Of a stretch of 64,000 bases of DNA, positions 46,129 to 55,480 are shown piece by piece. The stretch is from Peromyscus leucopus (lineage: Eukaryota; Chordata; Mammalia; Rodentia; Cricetidae). The stretch spans positions 65,801,518 to 65,865,517 of the forward strand of contig NC_051063.1 of NCBI RefSeq assembly GCF_004664715.2. Reading direction: 5' to 3'. Both the position numbers and the translations under genes were made by a program. A model generated the notes under the pieces. That model ran no database searches. It saw only the letters and a list, made by a program, of their open reading frames with translations, and was not told where the DNA came from. Position 1 is the stretch's first letter, and each line of letters opens with the position of its first letter.

Positions 46129-48299
46129 CCCTCAAAAATCAAATCAACAAGACAACGATCCTAAGGCCAATGTGATGGGACTAGGCAGGCCCTGGGTGGT
46201 AACTAGGGTTAGATGAGTTCAGGAGGTGGTGCCTGCATGTTAGGATTAGTGTTCTCAAGGCAGAGTGCACGGGAGAGCATCTCCTCCCACCCCCACAAGA
46301 GGTCAGTGGCATACAGTGTGAAGGTGGGAACCTATAAAGCAAGAGAGAGAATGCCCAGAGACCTACCTTGCAGGCATCTTGATATTCGACTTCCCAGGCT
46401 CCAGAACAGTTAGGAATAAGTGCCTGCTGTTTAAGTGTCCTGTCTGTGGCTTGTTACCACAGCTCAGACAGAGAGATGTGACCAAATCCAGGACAAAATA
46501 TGAAGGATTTCTGTTTCCTGAAGCCAAAGATAGCAGTGCAGCCTGGCAAACCCTTGTCAACCCAGGTGAATACGCAGCTCGGTTTGAAATCAGATTTCAA
46601 ACAGCTTCAAAGAGATAAAGCCATGGCTTTTATCTAGTTAGCAAGCTTTCCAGCAAGTCATTCGAGTACACAGAGGCATGGCCCCATCTTTCATGAAACA
46701 GGGCACCTCCCCAACATCCCTCATGTTTGTGGCCACCCTGTCCTCTTGTGAAAGTTTCTGAGCCTCATTTCAAAGGCTGTCTGATTTCATTTGTCTTTAA
46801 ATGCAGTGTGTGTTTTCTCATTCTGTTTATCACTCACAGATCAGTGATGTCCTAATGAGGAGAAGGGGGTGATCTCGCTCTGGATGCTGAAATGACCCTA
46901 CCCTACCCCAGATTCCGATGCCATGAGCAGCTCCAAAGAATTTTAGGGTCCGCTGCTGCTACTCTGAAGATTCAGGGAGGAGCTGAAAGAATCACAGAGG
47001 TTATCCAGCCTCTCACCTGTTAGCAGTGAGGACACCACCTGTAAGGAAGAAGCTTCTCAAGGGCCCCTGGGAGGTCTTCTGGCCCTGGAATTCTGCAGGT
47101 GGGACACCCCAGGCTTTGACTCAGACTTTCAGTGCTAGGGTGTGGGTTGAGGGAAGCAGGATCCCAGGCATGATTCTGTTTCTAAGAAAAGAAGTCCTGT
47201 GTGGCTCCTGGGTGCCCCAGGTCCAGCGGCTGCACACCAGAGCCTGTTTGCTGCAGCCCTTTCTGAAAACACCGGAGTCCCCTTCCAGTGTCTACTCCCA
47301 TTAAGCTGCACTGTGCCCAGGCTGCAGCTCCATGAGGGTCTCTGTGCTGGAGCACCAATGCTGAGCTCCGCTTACGGAAGGGACAGAGACTCTCTGCTCT
47401 TCCTTTCTTCTAGAGATCACTTAAAGACTTGCAAGATTAGGCCCAGCATTTCATGCTCTAAATAAAGCTCTCATTTAACATTTTCTTCTTCTAAGTCTGG
47501 CACTAATGATGCGGGAGCCAGGGATTTTAGCGTGCCCGGTCTCTGCCAACTGCATAGTTCCCTCTTTATTATGCAATAGTCTGATGACTTCTGAAGATGG
47601 ATGGCTTAGAGGGGAGCAAGAAAAAGGCGGAAGTCGAAACTCCCTATTTCTTCAGAGTTATGTGCAGTGAAGGGATGGCAGAAGCCCACTGTGGCCAGGG
47701 TTCCTGCCCCTTCAGTGGGAAGGTCTCCCTGAGTCTGGGAGACCCTGTTGAGAATGGAAGATTGACATAGTTGTCTTACATGAAATTCATAAGCTAAGAG
47801 ATCTCATATATATGATTAAGGATCCTAAGCAGGTGCCTTTGAGATAATCATCAGTGAGGCCAACCTGGGTGTGACTGAGCTAAGAAAGGAGCCCTTAGCA
47901 TGCAGATTTCCCACTGGCCACAAGGGTCAGACAGCATGGTGAATACTACTCTGCACGGGACCAAGGGCTAAGGCCGAGAGGTCTCTAGGAGATGAGAGTC
48001 ATTGAGGAAATAGAAACTTGTGCTATAGCTGCAAAAGACCGTGTCTACAAGCTGAGATGCCTCAGAAGAGTCCCCGGAGCCCTAGTGGGCACCATAAACC
48101 AGGCCTACTGAGGCTCTGACAATGATTTCTAGGCAGCCAGTATCTGGAATCCTGATCCCAGGACTCTGTGGGTTTGGGCACCTACTTATTTCATCATACT
48201 AACTGATTTTTCCCCATTCCATGTAGATCTCTGGAGATCCATTCAAAGTACTATTTATTATTATCACCAAGTGACACTGGCTGGTATCAGGTCTGCAGG
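46129..48299. other. non-coding; possible conserved block 47420-47590
   Basis: No gene seen. 47420-47590 (CTCTAAATAAAGCTCTCATTTAAC, CACTAATGATGCGGGAGCC, CTTTATTATGCAATAGTC) has a conserved non-coding look. Frames at 46213-46618 and 47026-47465 lack domains. Confidence 0.45.
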
Positions 48300-48850
48300 T
48301 GTGAACTATGAACACTATATACAGAATTGTGTGTGAACGTAATTTCTCATTGCCCTGGGATAAACATCTCAAAGTGTAGTTGCTGGGCTATGGGGCAATG
48401 GGAGCTGAGTTTATAGGAAACTGGGAGGGCTCCTCCTCCGGTCACACCAGTAATTCTGACATGACCCAGTGCCTCAGCATCCTCCCCAGCAATGGCTGTC
48501 GTAGTCATTTCAGCGAGGGGTGTTTTACACTGGCCTTCATGTGCATCCCTGGGTTAGCCACCCACATCTTCATGCATCTGCTCTATGGCTCTTTGGCTGT
48601 CCCATGCTCCCTCTTCATTGGGAAAGCGACCATTCATATCTGCAGCCCCTTCCAATGGGGCTTTCAGGTTTCAAGTGGTTTAGTTCTGAGCATTCTCTTA
48701 TGTCTTATTCTTAGAGAGGAATCACTCACAGTGTGTGTATGTGTGTGATTTGCAGACATTTTCTCCCCACATGTATCTAGTCTTCCCAACCTCTTATAGT
48801 GTTCTCAGAATTAAAGTTACCAATTTTGATACAAACTAATTAATTTATAG
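48300..48850 (-). mobile_element. ancient L1 ORF2 3' region, antisense (fragment 1)
   Basis: Plus-strand text follows antisense L1M order: TTCTCATTGCCCTGGGATAA, AGTGTAGTTGCTGGGCTATGG, AGTTTATAGGAAACTGG, CCCCAGCAATGGCTG, CATTGGGAAAGCGACCATTCATAT, GTGATTTGCAGACATTTTCTCC and CAATTTTGATACAAAC. It is highly diverged with no intact frame. Its continuation is at 49500-50110 and 50820-51030. Confidence 0.65.
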
Positions 48851-48883
48851 ATTGTGCTCTCTATCTGTCTCATGGTCTCTGTC

Positions 48884-48910
48884 AGTCAGTCAGTCTGTCT
48901 ATCTGTCTGT

Positions 48911-48976
<66 letters not shown>

Positions 48977-48987
48977 TGTGTGTGTGC
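48884..48987. repeat. (CAGT)(CTGT)n(TG)n compound microsatellite
   Basis: Three CAGT, several CTGT/CTAT units, then about 36 TG dinucleotides (48914-48987) with one TA interruption. Confidence 0.97.
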
Positions 48988-48989
48988 AG

Positions 48990-49247
48990 GCCAGAGGTTG
49001 AGGAAGGGTAGCTTACTCAATTACTCTCCACCTATATCTGTAAGCCAAGATCTCTTACTAAACATGGAGCTCATCAGTTTGTCAGGCCAGTGAGCTCTGG
49101 GAATCTGCCTGTTTCAACTTTGTCAGTACTGGAGTTACAGGTGTGCCCTGCTTAACCCAGCTTTTTTGTGGGTGCTGGGGGGTCTTAATTTTATGTTCTC
49201 ATCTTTGCAGAACATGCATGTTACCAATGGAGCTATCTTCCCAGCTC
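48990..49247 (-). mobile_element. tRNA-derived (B2/B3-like) SINE, antisense, diverged
   Basis: GGCCAGTGAGCTCTGGGAATCTGCCTG, AGTACTGGAGTTACAGGTGTG and TGGAGCTATCTTCCCAGCTCC follow the antisense order seen at 752-1012 and 1264-1465. It interrupts the ancient L1. Confidence 0.6.
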
Positions 49248-49292
49248 CTTGGATTATGATTTAGATGTCATGCCAAATAACTCTTTGCTTGA

Positions 49293-49490
49293 GGGGCTGG
49301 AAAGTTGGCTCAGCAGTTGAGAACATGTGCTACTCTTACAGAGGACTCAAGCTTAGTTCTCATCACACATATTGGGTAGCTCATAATTGCCCATTATCTC
49401 CATCTCCAGGAGACACCAATGCCCTTGTCTGACCTCTGTGGCCACCTACACTTACATACACACACTCACCCCTGACATATTCACAAAATT
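49293..49490 (+). mobile_element. B2/B3-type SINE, sense
   Basis: It begins GGGGCTGGAAAGTTGGCTCAGCAGTTGAGAACATG, which carries the box-A-like promoter, continues with AGAGGACTCAAGCTTAGTTC (box-B region), and ends in CACACACTCACCCC. It is inserted in the ancient L1. Confidence 0.85.
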
Positions 49491-49499
49491 TAGAAAGGA

Positions 49500-50110
49500 C
49501 TCACTGTTTCATTTTAGATCCTTTAAAAAAGTCCGCTGTGTTTATTAAAATTCTTTTGCAGTTTTACACTCAAGTTCAGGATCTATTTTCAGTTCAGTTT
49601 TCTGCAAGGTATGAAAGTTAAGCCAGAATCTGTCTGTCTGTCTGTCCTTCATTTTGTCGCCTCCCCCTCTCCTTTTCCTCCCTCTTCCTTTCTCTGTTGC
49701 TCAAGCATGGCTTGTTGAAAGTTCTTTCTTCCATTGAATTGCTTTTGGACATTTGTTAAAAAATCAATTGAACTCACACTTGTGGATTGGATTCATTTTT
49801 GAGTTCTATGTTTGTTCCCTTGACCTATGCATCCATCCCTCTGTTGGTATCACAAACTCTTGGCTGCTGGAGTTACATAAGAGTCTTAACATTGGTGGGC
49901 TGAATTCTGTCATTTTATTCAGAGTTGTTTTTCCTATTTTAGTTCTTTGTATTTTTCATGCACATTTTCAATGGATGTGTTTAGATCTAAAAAGAAAATG
50001 TGATTTTTTAAAGTTAGAATTTGTGTTAAATATATTAATTTGAAGAGAATTGACATATTTACTGTTGAGCGTTGGAATCTCTGAACACAAATGCTTCCAC
50101 TTATTTACAC
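49500..50110 (-). mobile_element. ancient L1 ORF2, antisense (fragment 2)
   Basis: GGCTTGTTGAAAGTTCTTTCTTCCATTGAATTGCTTTTGG, TTGTTAAAAAATCAATTGAAC and ATTCATTTTTGAGTTCTATG match the antisense ORF2 order of old L1s. It continues fragment 1 after the SINEs. Confidence 0.65.
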
Positions 50111-50120
50111 CTCCTTTGAC

Positions 50121-50256
50121 TTTTTTGGGTTTTGTAGGCTTTTGTTGTTGTTGTTCTGGAACTTGCTGTGTAGACCAGGCTGGCCTTGAAATTGAAATCT
50201 GTCTGCCTCTGCCTCCCGAGTTCTGGGACCAAAGATGTGCACCACCATGACAGACA
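50121..50256 (-). mobile_element. B1 SINE, antisense, with GTT expansion
   Basis: A T/G-rich start with four TTG units (50142-50155) leads into TTCTGGAACTTGCTGTGTAGACCAGGCTGGCC and ends GATGTGCACCACCATGACAG. Confidence 0.85.
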
Positions 50257-50573
50257 ATGTTTTATAGTTTTTGACATATGAAGGTATACAAGTTTTTAAA
50301 GGCATTTTCACCCTAGAAGTCATTTTTTTTTGTGAGTAATGTTTGCAATATTTGGTGGCTCTGTGGTTTTAATCTCACTGTCCATGTAATCACACTTGTC
50401 AGTGGACATACAGTATAGTTTTGTGTACGAACCTTGTGGATTCACTAATTAGTTCTGGGAATTTTTGCTTTTGATATCATTTGTGAAATTTTCTATATAG
50501 ATGGCCACGGCACTGTGCAAGCAAGGGTGTCTCCATTTCTTCTTTCCTACTCTGCATTTAAAAACCATGTTCT

Positions 50574-50690
50574 TAGGCTGGCTAGATGGCCCGGTGGATA
50601 AAGGTGCCATCACCAAGGCAGATGGCCTGAGTTCAAGTCCCAGCATCCTCTAGGTGGAAGGAGAGAGCCGAGTCCTTCGAGATTTCTCTA
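50574..50690 (+). mobile_element. tRNA-derived SINE (B2/B3-like), sense, 5' part
   Basis: TAGGCTGGCTAGATGGCCCGGTGGATAAAGG with GGCCTGAGTTCAAGTCCCAGCATCC gives box-A-like and box-B-like blocks at the usual spacing. The body then diverges. Confidence 0.65.
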
Positions 50691-50819
50691 ATCTATGCCT
50701 GAGTGCTGTGGCTTGTGCACAAGAGGTGGCTTGGAACCCTGGCACTGCACTGAGTCACAGTGGTGAGGGGTCACAGGTGTTGCTCCTAAGAGCAAAGCGT
50801 TTAGTTTGTCAGCTGGCTT

Positions 50820-51190
50820 GCTAGAAGTAGATTTATTTTTACTAATATTCTTGAAGCTAATTCTCCTATCCTTAACTTGCTGAAAGCCCCAGCCCCTTAT
50901 CCCGTGACTCCCACCCCTAATCCCGGGTGAGTTTTAGGTTTGTCAAATGCTTTTTCTGCATCAAATGATGCAATCACATGGTTTTCTGTCTTTAATTTGT
51001 CGACACAGTATTACATTGACTGATCCCAAAAGTTGGATTGGTGATCGCTGCTTTTGTTCTGGTTTCTATTTTAGTTCCACCTCTATGTCCTTCACTCGAG
51101 TAAGGGTGACAGGGATACTCTTGGAGACAAGTCCCGTCTCCGTACTCTTTTAAATCAAGAGTCCTTTGGATTGGGGGCCTTTGTCATTTT
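50820..51190 (-). mobile_element. ancient L1 ORF2, antisense (fragment 3)
   Basis: GGTTTGTCAAATGCTTTTTCTGCATCAAATGATGCAATCACATGG and GTATTACATTGACTGATCCC are a hallmark antisense ORF2 stretch. The flanks are too diverged to follow; the right limit is approximate. Confidence 0.65.
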
Positions 51191-51709
51191 TGGTGTTGAA
51201 GAGCCTTCAGAGTTGGTGACAGGCAACAGTGAGGGATTCCTCTCTCTTAGGGAAGAGCCCTGGTTGAGGCATTGTCAAGCCAGGCTGGTTTGATCCCTGA
51301 AAGCACTTTGGACATCTTTGCCGCCATGAGACACCTTAAAAGGATACCTCTAGAACCTTCTACCCAGGGAGAATACTGTATGTAGTAAAAGTGTCCTGCC
51401 TCCCTTCAATGAGATTCTGTTGTCCAGCACCATTTCCTTAATCATTGGTCCTGGATCTTCTGAGACTGGATGAGCATCTCCACCCATCTGAGTTGCTGAA
51501 CATCCTCTTCTGGTCCAAATTGTGTCCACTGAAATGATGTTCAAACCCCTTCTCTTCAGTGTTCTGGGCCTTTCTCCTGAACACATTGCCCTTACCCCCA
51601 TACCTGGTCCCTCTCTGGGCATCTCTGGGTCTTACCTCCTTCTCTGGATTCTGGTTCCTATGATCCAGAATGCTATTGTGGTGGCCACATCTGACTAGCT
51701 CCCTCTTGT
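51191..51709. other. non-coding, nothing recognised
   Basis: Unique sequence. The minus-strand 215-residue frame (51438-52085) is mostly LTR read antisense and has no protein domain. Confidence 0.5.
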
Positions 51710-52110
51710 GCTGTGGGATGTTCTGTATGTCAAATGTGTTGCTCTGATTGGTTAATAAATAAAACACTGATTGGCCAGTAGCCAGGCAGGAGGAAGTGTA
51801 GGCGGGACAAGAAGGAGAAGAATTCTGGGAAGTGGAAGGCTGAGTCAGAGAGACACTGCCAGCCGCCGCCATGACAAGCAAAACATGAAGATGCTGGTAA
51901 GCCGCCAGCCACGTGGCAAGGTATAGATTAATAGAAATGGGTTGATTTAAGATATAAGAACAGTTAGCAAGAAGCCTGCCACGGCCATACAGTTTGTAAG
52001 CAATATAAGTCTCTGTGTTTACTTGGTTGGGTCTGAGCAGCTGTGGGACTGGCGGATGACAGAGATTTGTCCTGACTGTGGGCAAGGCAAGAAAACTCTA
52101 GCTACACTCC
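51710..52110 (+). mobile_element. solo LTR, cricetid (mys-like) type, plus orientation
   Basis: It starts TGTGGGATGTTCTG, contains AATAAATAAAACACTGATTGGCC and CAGTAGCCAGGCAGGAGG, then GGCGGGACAAG, CCGCCGCCATG, GCCACGTGGCAAGG, ATAGAAATGGGTTGATTTAAG and CTGTGGGACTGGCGGATGAC, and ends CTCTAGCTACA. The TG...CA ends fit an LTR. It is the best preserved of three copies and opposite in orientation to those at 29485 and 32341. I found no convincing target-site duplication. Confidence 0.78.
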
Positions 52111-53344
52111 TGAGCTGTAGTTTGTAGCTCAGAGTCAGTATCAACCTCAGGCAGTCCAGCTCCTCTGTGTAGGTGCTACACTGTAGCCCTGACTCCTGGG
52201 GGTGGGGTGGGAGTCCCTCTCACATTCTGGATGCCTTGCCTCCTTGTCTCTGTGAGTGCATGAGGTACTGATGTCCTGGGCAAAGCCCTGGGACCTAGTG
52301 CTTGGGACAGGGGATGGCTTTATAGGATAAGGGTTATTCACGATTGATTCTCCCACACGCAAACTGAAATGCCAAGTGGATTAGCCTTTCCCCCACTCAG
52401 CAACGGAGGTCACAGTGTCATTCTTATAGAGTATTCAGGAGCAAAGCATAACGTGAGTTTCAGGGGTAGTTTAAAGGAAATTATGTATTAAAAAAAGGAA
52501 AGTAACTTTTGAGGAGAAACACCCACTGGGGAAAAGCAGTTCTTAAGAGCCTAAGAAGTAATTGAGCTGCAAATTACGCCTTCCAGATGGTGCGAGCACA
52601 CAGCGAATTCAGAGCAGAACCGACCCCAGGAAAGAAAGGGAGGCCTTAGCTGGAGAAGCTACAGAGCTTCCGACAAGTAATTATCCGTAAACATGGGCAG
52701 GGGTGACCAGGAAGCTGCAGGTTTCCCTAATCTGAGAAATGTTCAAAACAAGGACCCAGCACTTATCTGCAGTGGTTCTGTTCCCACAAGACATGAATAT
52801 TCATGGACAAATCTGTTTTTAAAGCAGGCCACCTTCCCCAGTCACATGTGAGCTAATCCAGACACATGTCATCCTGATTGTGCTGGAAATGGCATCCAGC
52901 CCCTTCCTCAGCACGAGCAAGGCAGCATGAAACTCATGATTCCAGGCCACCTACTGGTGTGTGACCCTAAGTATACTAATTGCCTCAGTTTCCTCCTCTG
53001 TAAAACAGGGATGTCTGAGGCAGCCCCCAGGGAATGCCGGGTGCACAAGCTAGACTCCAGGTCTCAGGGAGGAAGAACCGCCCACCACATTTGACCAAGT
53101 TGGGCCTCCTGCTGGCTGGATCTTCACAGGACCTTAGCTGGGATCACATAGCCTTTGGTCATTCTACATCGCTGTCCTGAATGATCTCTACCCTGTAGTC
53201 CCTCCTGCACCTTGGGCATAGCACACAGTGACTTTGTGAGTGTCACCTGATGATAGAAGGCAGGCTGGGAGCGGAAAGGAGCTGGGTCTGGAATCTGGGT
53301 TTCGTGAAGGCGTTTTAGCTTGTAGGTCTGTCTGTGAAATAGGC
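52111..53344. other. non-coding; possible conserved block 52490-52700
   Basis: No gene. 52500-52700 (AAGTAATTGAGCTGCAAATTACGCC, GGTGCGAGCACACAGCGAATTC, AGTAATTATCCGTAAAC) retains CpGs next to homeodomain-like sites. Confidence 0.45.
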
Positions 53345-53362
53345 TCAGAGATGGCTAATCTT

Positions 53363-53893
53363 TATTATTATTAAGAAATTTTCTATTCAATTTACATATC
53401 AACCACAGATTCCCCTGTCCTCCCTCCTCCCACCCCCAGCCTTCTCCCCCAACCCACTTCTTACCCCTCATTCCCACCTCTTCCAAGGCAAGGCCTCCCA
53501 TGGGGAGTCAGCAGAGCCTGGCACACTCAGGTGAGGCAGGTCCAGGCCCCTCCTCACTGCACCAAGGCTTCGCAAAGTGTCTCACCATAGGCACTAGGCT
53601 GCAAAAAGCTGGCTCACGCACTAGGGACGGGTTCTGATCCCACTGCCTGGGGGCCCCCTAAACAGTTTAAGATAAACAACTGTCTTGCCTATCCAGAGGG
53701 CCTAGTCTGGTACCATGGGGGCTCCTCAGCTATTGGTCCACAGTACATGTGTTTCCACTAGTTTGGCTAGTTGTCTCTGTGCTTTTCCCCATCATGATCT
53801 CAATGTCCTTTGCTCATAGAATCCCTCCTCTCTCTCATTGATTGGACTCCTGGAGCTCGGCCTGGCACCCGGCTATGGATCTCTGCATCTGCT
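53363..53893 (-). mobile_element. 5'-truncated L1 3' end (531 bp), minus strand, with 18-bp target-site duplication
   Basis: The insert begins with the complement of a degenerate tail (TATTATTATTAAG), then CTATTCAATTTACATATCAACC, a pyrimidine-rich 3'UTR, and the familiar CCTCCCATGGGGAGTCAGC, GGTACCATGGGGGCTCCTCAGC and GATTGGACTCCTGGAGCTCGG blocks. Flanking copies TCAGAGATGGCTAATCTT at 53345-53362 and 53894-53911 are identical. The insertion splits an older repeat whose body resumes at 53912. Confidence 0.93.
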
Positions 53894-53911
53894 TCAGAGA
53901 TGGCTAATCTT

Positions 53912-54268
53912 GGCTGTCAGCTTGGCACACACTGGGGAAAGGGGGACCTCAGTTGAAGAACTGCCGCCATTTTATGGCCTATAGGCATGCCGATGGGGCA
54001 TTTTCTTGATAGCTAACTGATGTATAAGGGCCACGCCCACTGTGGGGGGTTCCATCCTTAGGCAGAAGGGCTTGGGCTTTGTAAGACAGGTGGGCCTGAG
54101 AATAAGCTGGTAAACAGCCTTTCTCGGTTTCTGCTTCATGCTCCTGTTTTGAGTGCCTCCCTTGGCTTCCTTCAATCCTGGACTGTAACCCAGAAGATGA
54201 AATAAACCTTTTTCTCCCTGAGTTTCTTTTTCTCATGATGTTTATCAAAGCAGCAGAAAGCAAATAAG
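53912..54268 (+). mobile_element. rodent LTR-like repeat interrupted by the L1
   Basis: GGCTGTCAGCTTGGCACACAC, GAAGAACTGCCGCCATT, CTTTCTCGGTTTCTGCTTCATGCTCCTG, GATGAAATAAACCTTTTTC and TCATGATGTTTATCAAAGCAGCAGAAAGC follow a common rodent dispersed repeat with a polyadenylation-type end. Its first bases (ATGGCTAATCTT) lie in the duplicated target site. Subfamily not assigned. Confidence 0.6.
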
Positions 54269-54969
54269 AGGAGGATCTGCACACAAAAGCACAAAAAGTC
54301 TGAAGAGCATGCAGGGCTGCAGCAGGACAGCTGGGAACCACCGTGGCCCCTCCCCAGGGACTCACTGCAGTAGGGGAGCAAGGCGTTTTATGTGAGGGGC
54401 CAGCGCCATACCTCTTCCTGCCTTGCTTCCTCTCCAAGAAACTGGGCTCAGTGGACCCTCAGATGATCTGCAGGAAGTGGTCATCTGAGGTGGGGTGCAA
54501 TGGTCCTGGGCTGGTCTTCTCTGGGTCCCCTGTGTCTGGCCTCCTTCGGCCGTGTCCACAGAACAGGCAGCACCTTGACTCCTCCCTGAGAGCAGCAGCT
54601 CCGGTAAAGAACTGTTCAGGTATAGTTCTCTGAACTGGACAGCCTGGGGACAGCATGTCCCTTGCTGAGCTCCTGGTTCCATACCCTTGTGTTCCCTCGA
54701 AGAACTCCTGGGGCCACAGCCTCAGCAGAGCTCCACCACTGTGGGGCTGGTATGAGAGATTCAAGAGAGAACTCAGATGGTACCCCAGAACTATACGATG
54801 GGGCACTGTCACCGGGGTTTCTATATCTCCACTGGCCCAGCTCTTTCCTGAAGTCTGCACTCCCCAGTGACCGCAGTGACTGTCTCCCTCTCCTAACAGG
54901 TCCCAGTGCATTTGGGTCTGATGAGAGCCTCGGAGCTCAGGCTCTGAATTTCCAGTGGACTCTGATTTG
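54269..54969. other. non-coding; several overlapping open frames
   Basis: Both strands stay open over several hundred bases. The longest frame in the window (minus, 304 residues, 54459-55373) has its C-terminal half here and its N-terminal half in the TG repeat. A strong acceptor-like TCTCCCTCTCCTAACAG ends at 54900 on the plus strand, but I see no matching exon. I do not call a gene. Confidence 0.5.
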
Positions 54970-55125
54970 CATGTGTGTGTGAATATGTGTGGGTACTGTT
55001 TACAGAAGTGTGTGCATGCCCTGGTGGGTGTGTATGTGCTATGCTGATGTATGTTTGTGAGCACTTGTGCACAAGCATATGCATGCTCCAGTGGGCACAT
55101 ATGGGTTAAGTGTGTATGGACTATG

Positions 55126-55160
<35 letters not shown>

Positions 55161-55480
55161 CTGTGTGCACAGGTGTGCTTGTTTTTCTGTGAGTGTGTAT
55201 GTGTTGTACTGATGTGTGTATATGTGTGTGTATGTGAATGCTGTATGCCTTTTTGTTTGTGTGCTCCTGTGTGTGTATGCTGTGCTGATGTATGTGTTTG
55301 AGTTTTGTGTGTCTTCAGGTGTGTTTCCTCCTTTGTGAGTGTGTGTGTGTTGTTCTGATGTGTGCACAAGCATGTGTGTATACCTGTATGAGTGTATGTG
55401 CTGTGCTGATGTGTGTGTGTGTGTGTGTGTTCTTGGGTGTGTTTGCTCCTCTGTGAATATAAGTGTGCTTTGTGTGCCAA
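54970..55480. repeat. TG-rich degenerate minisatellite
   Basis: About 500 bp of TGTG-rich sequence in which a CTGATGT core recurs at 55044, 55209, 55285, 55355 and 55406, together with a recurring CAGGTGTGTTT...CTC...TGTGAGTG block. A pure (TG)n run sits at about 55122-55157. Spacing of 51-165 bp shows decayed tandem copies. Confidence 0.8.

Noticed and set aside
49293..49380. tRNA gene
   Set aside because: The box-A/box-B-like blocks belong to a B2/B3-type SINE; there is no cloverleaf with an acceptor stem.
51438..52085. 215-residue minus-strand ORF as a retroviral or cellular gene
   Set aside because: It is mostly LTR read in antisense; no enzyme or structural domain is visible.
54884..54982. 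Strong splice-acceptor-like site (CTCTCCTAACAG, ending 54900) followed by an open frame
   Set aside because: The downstream frame ends within the TG repeat after 27 codons and no donor or partner exon is seen.
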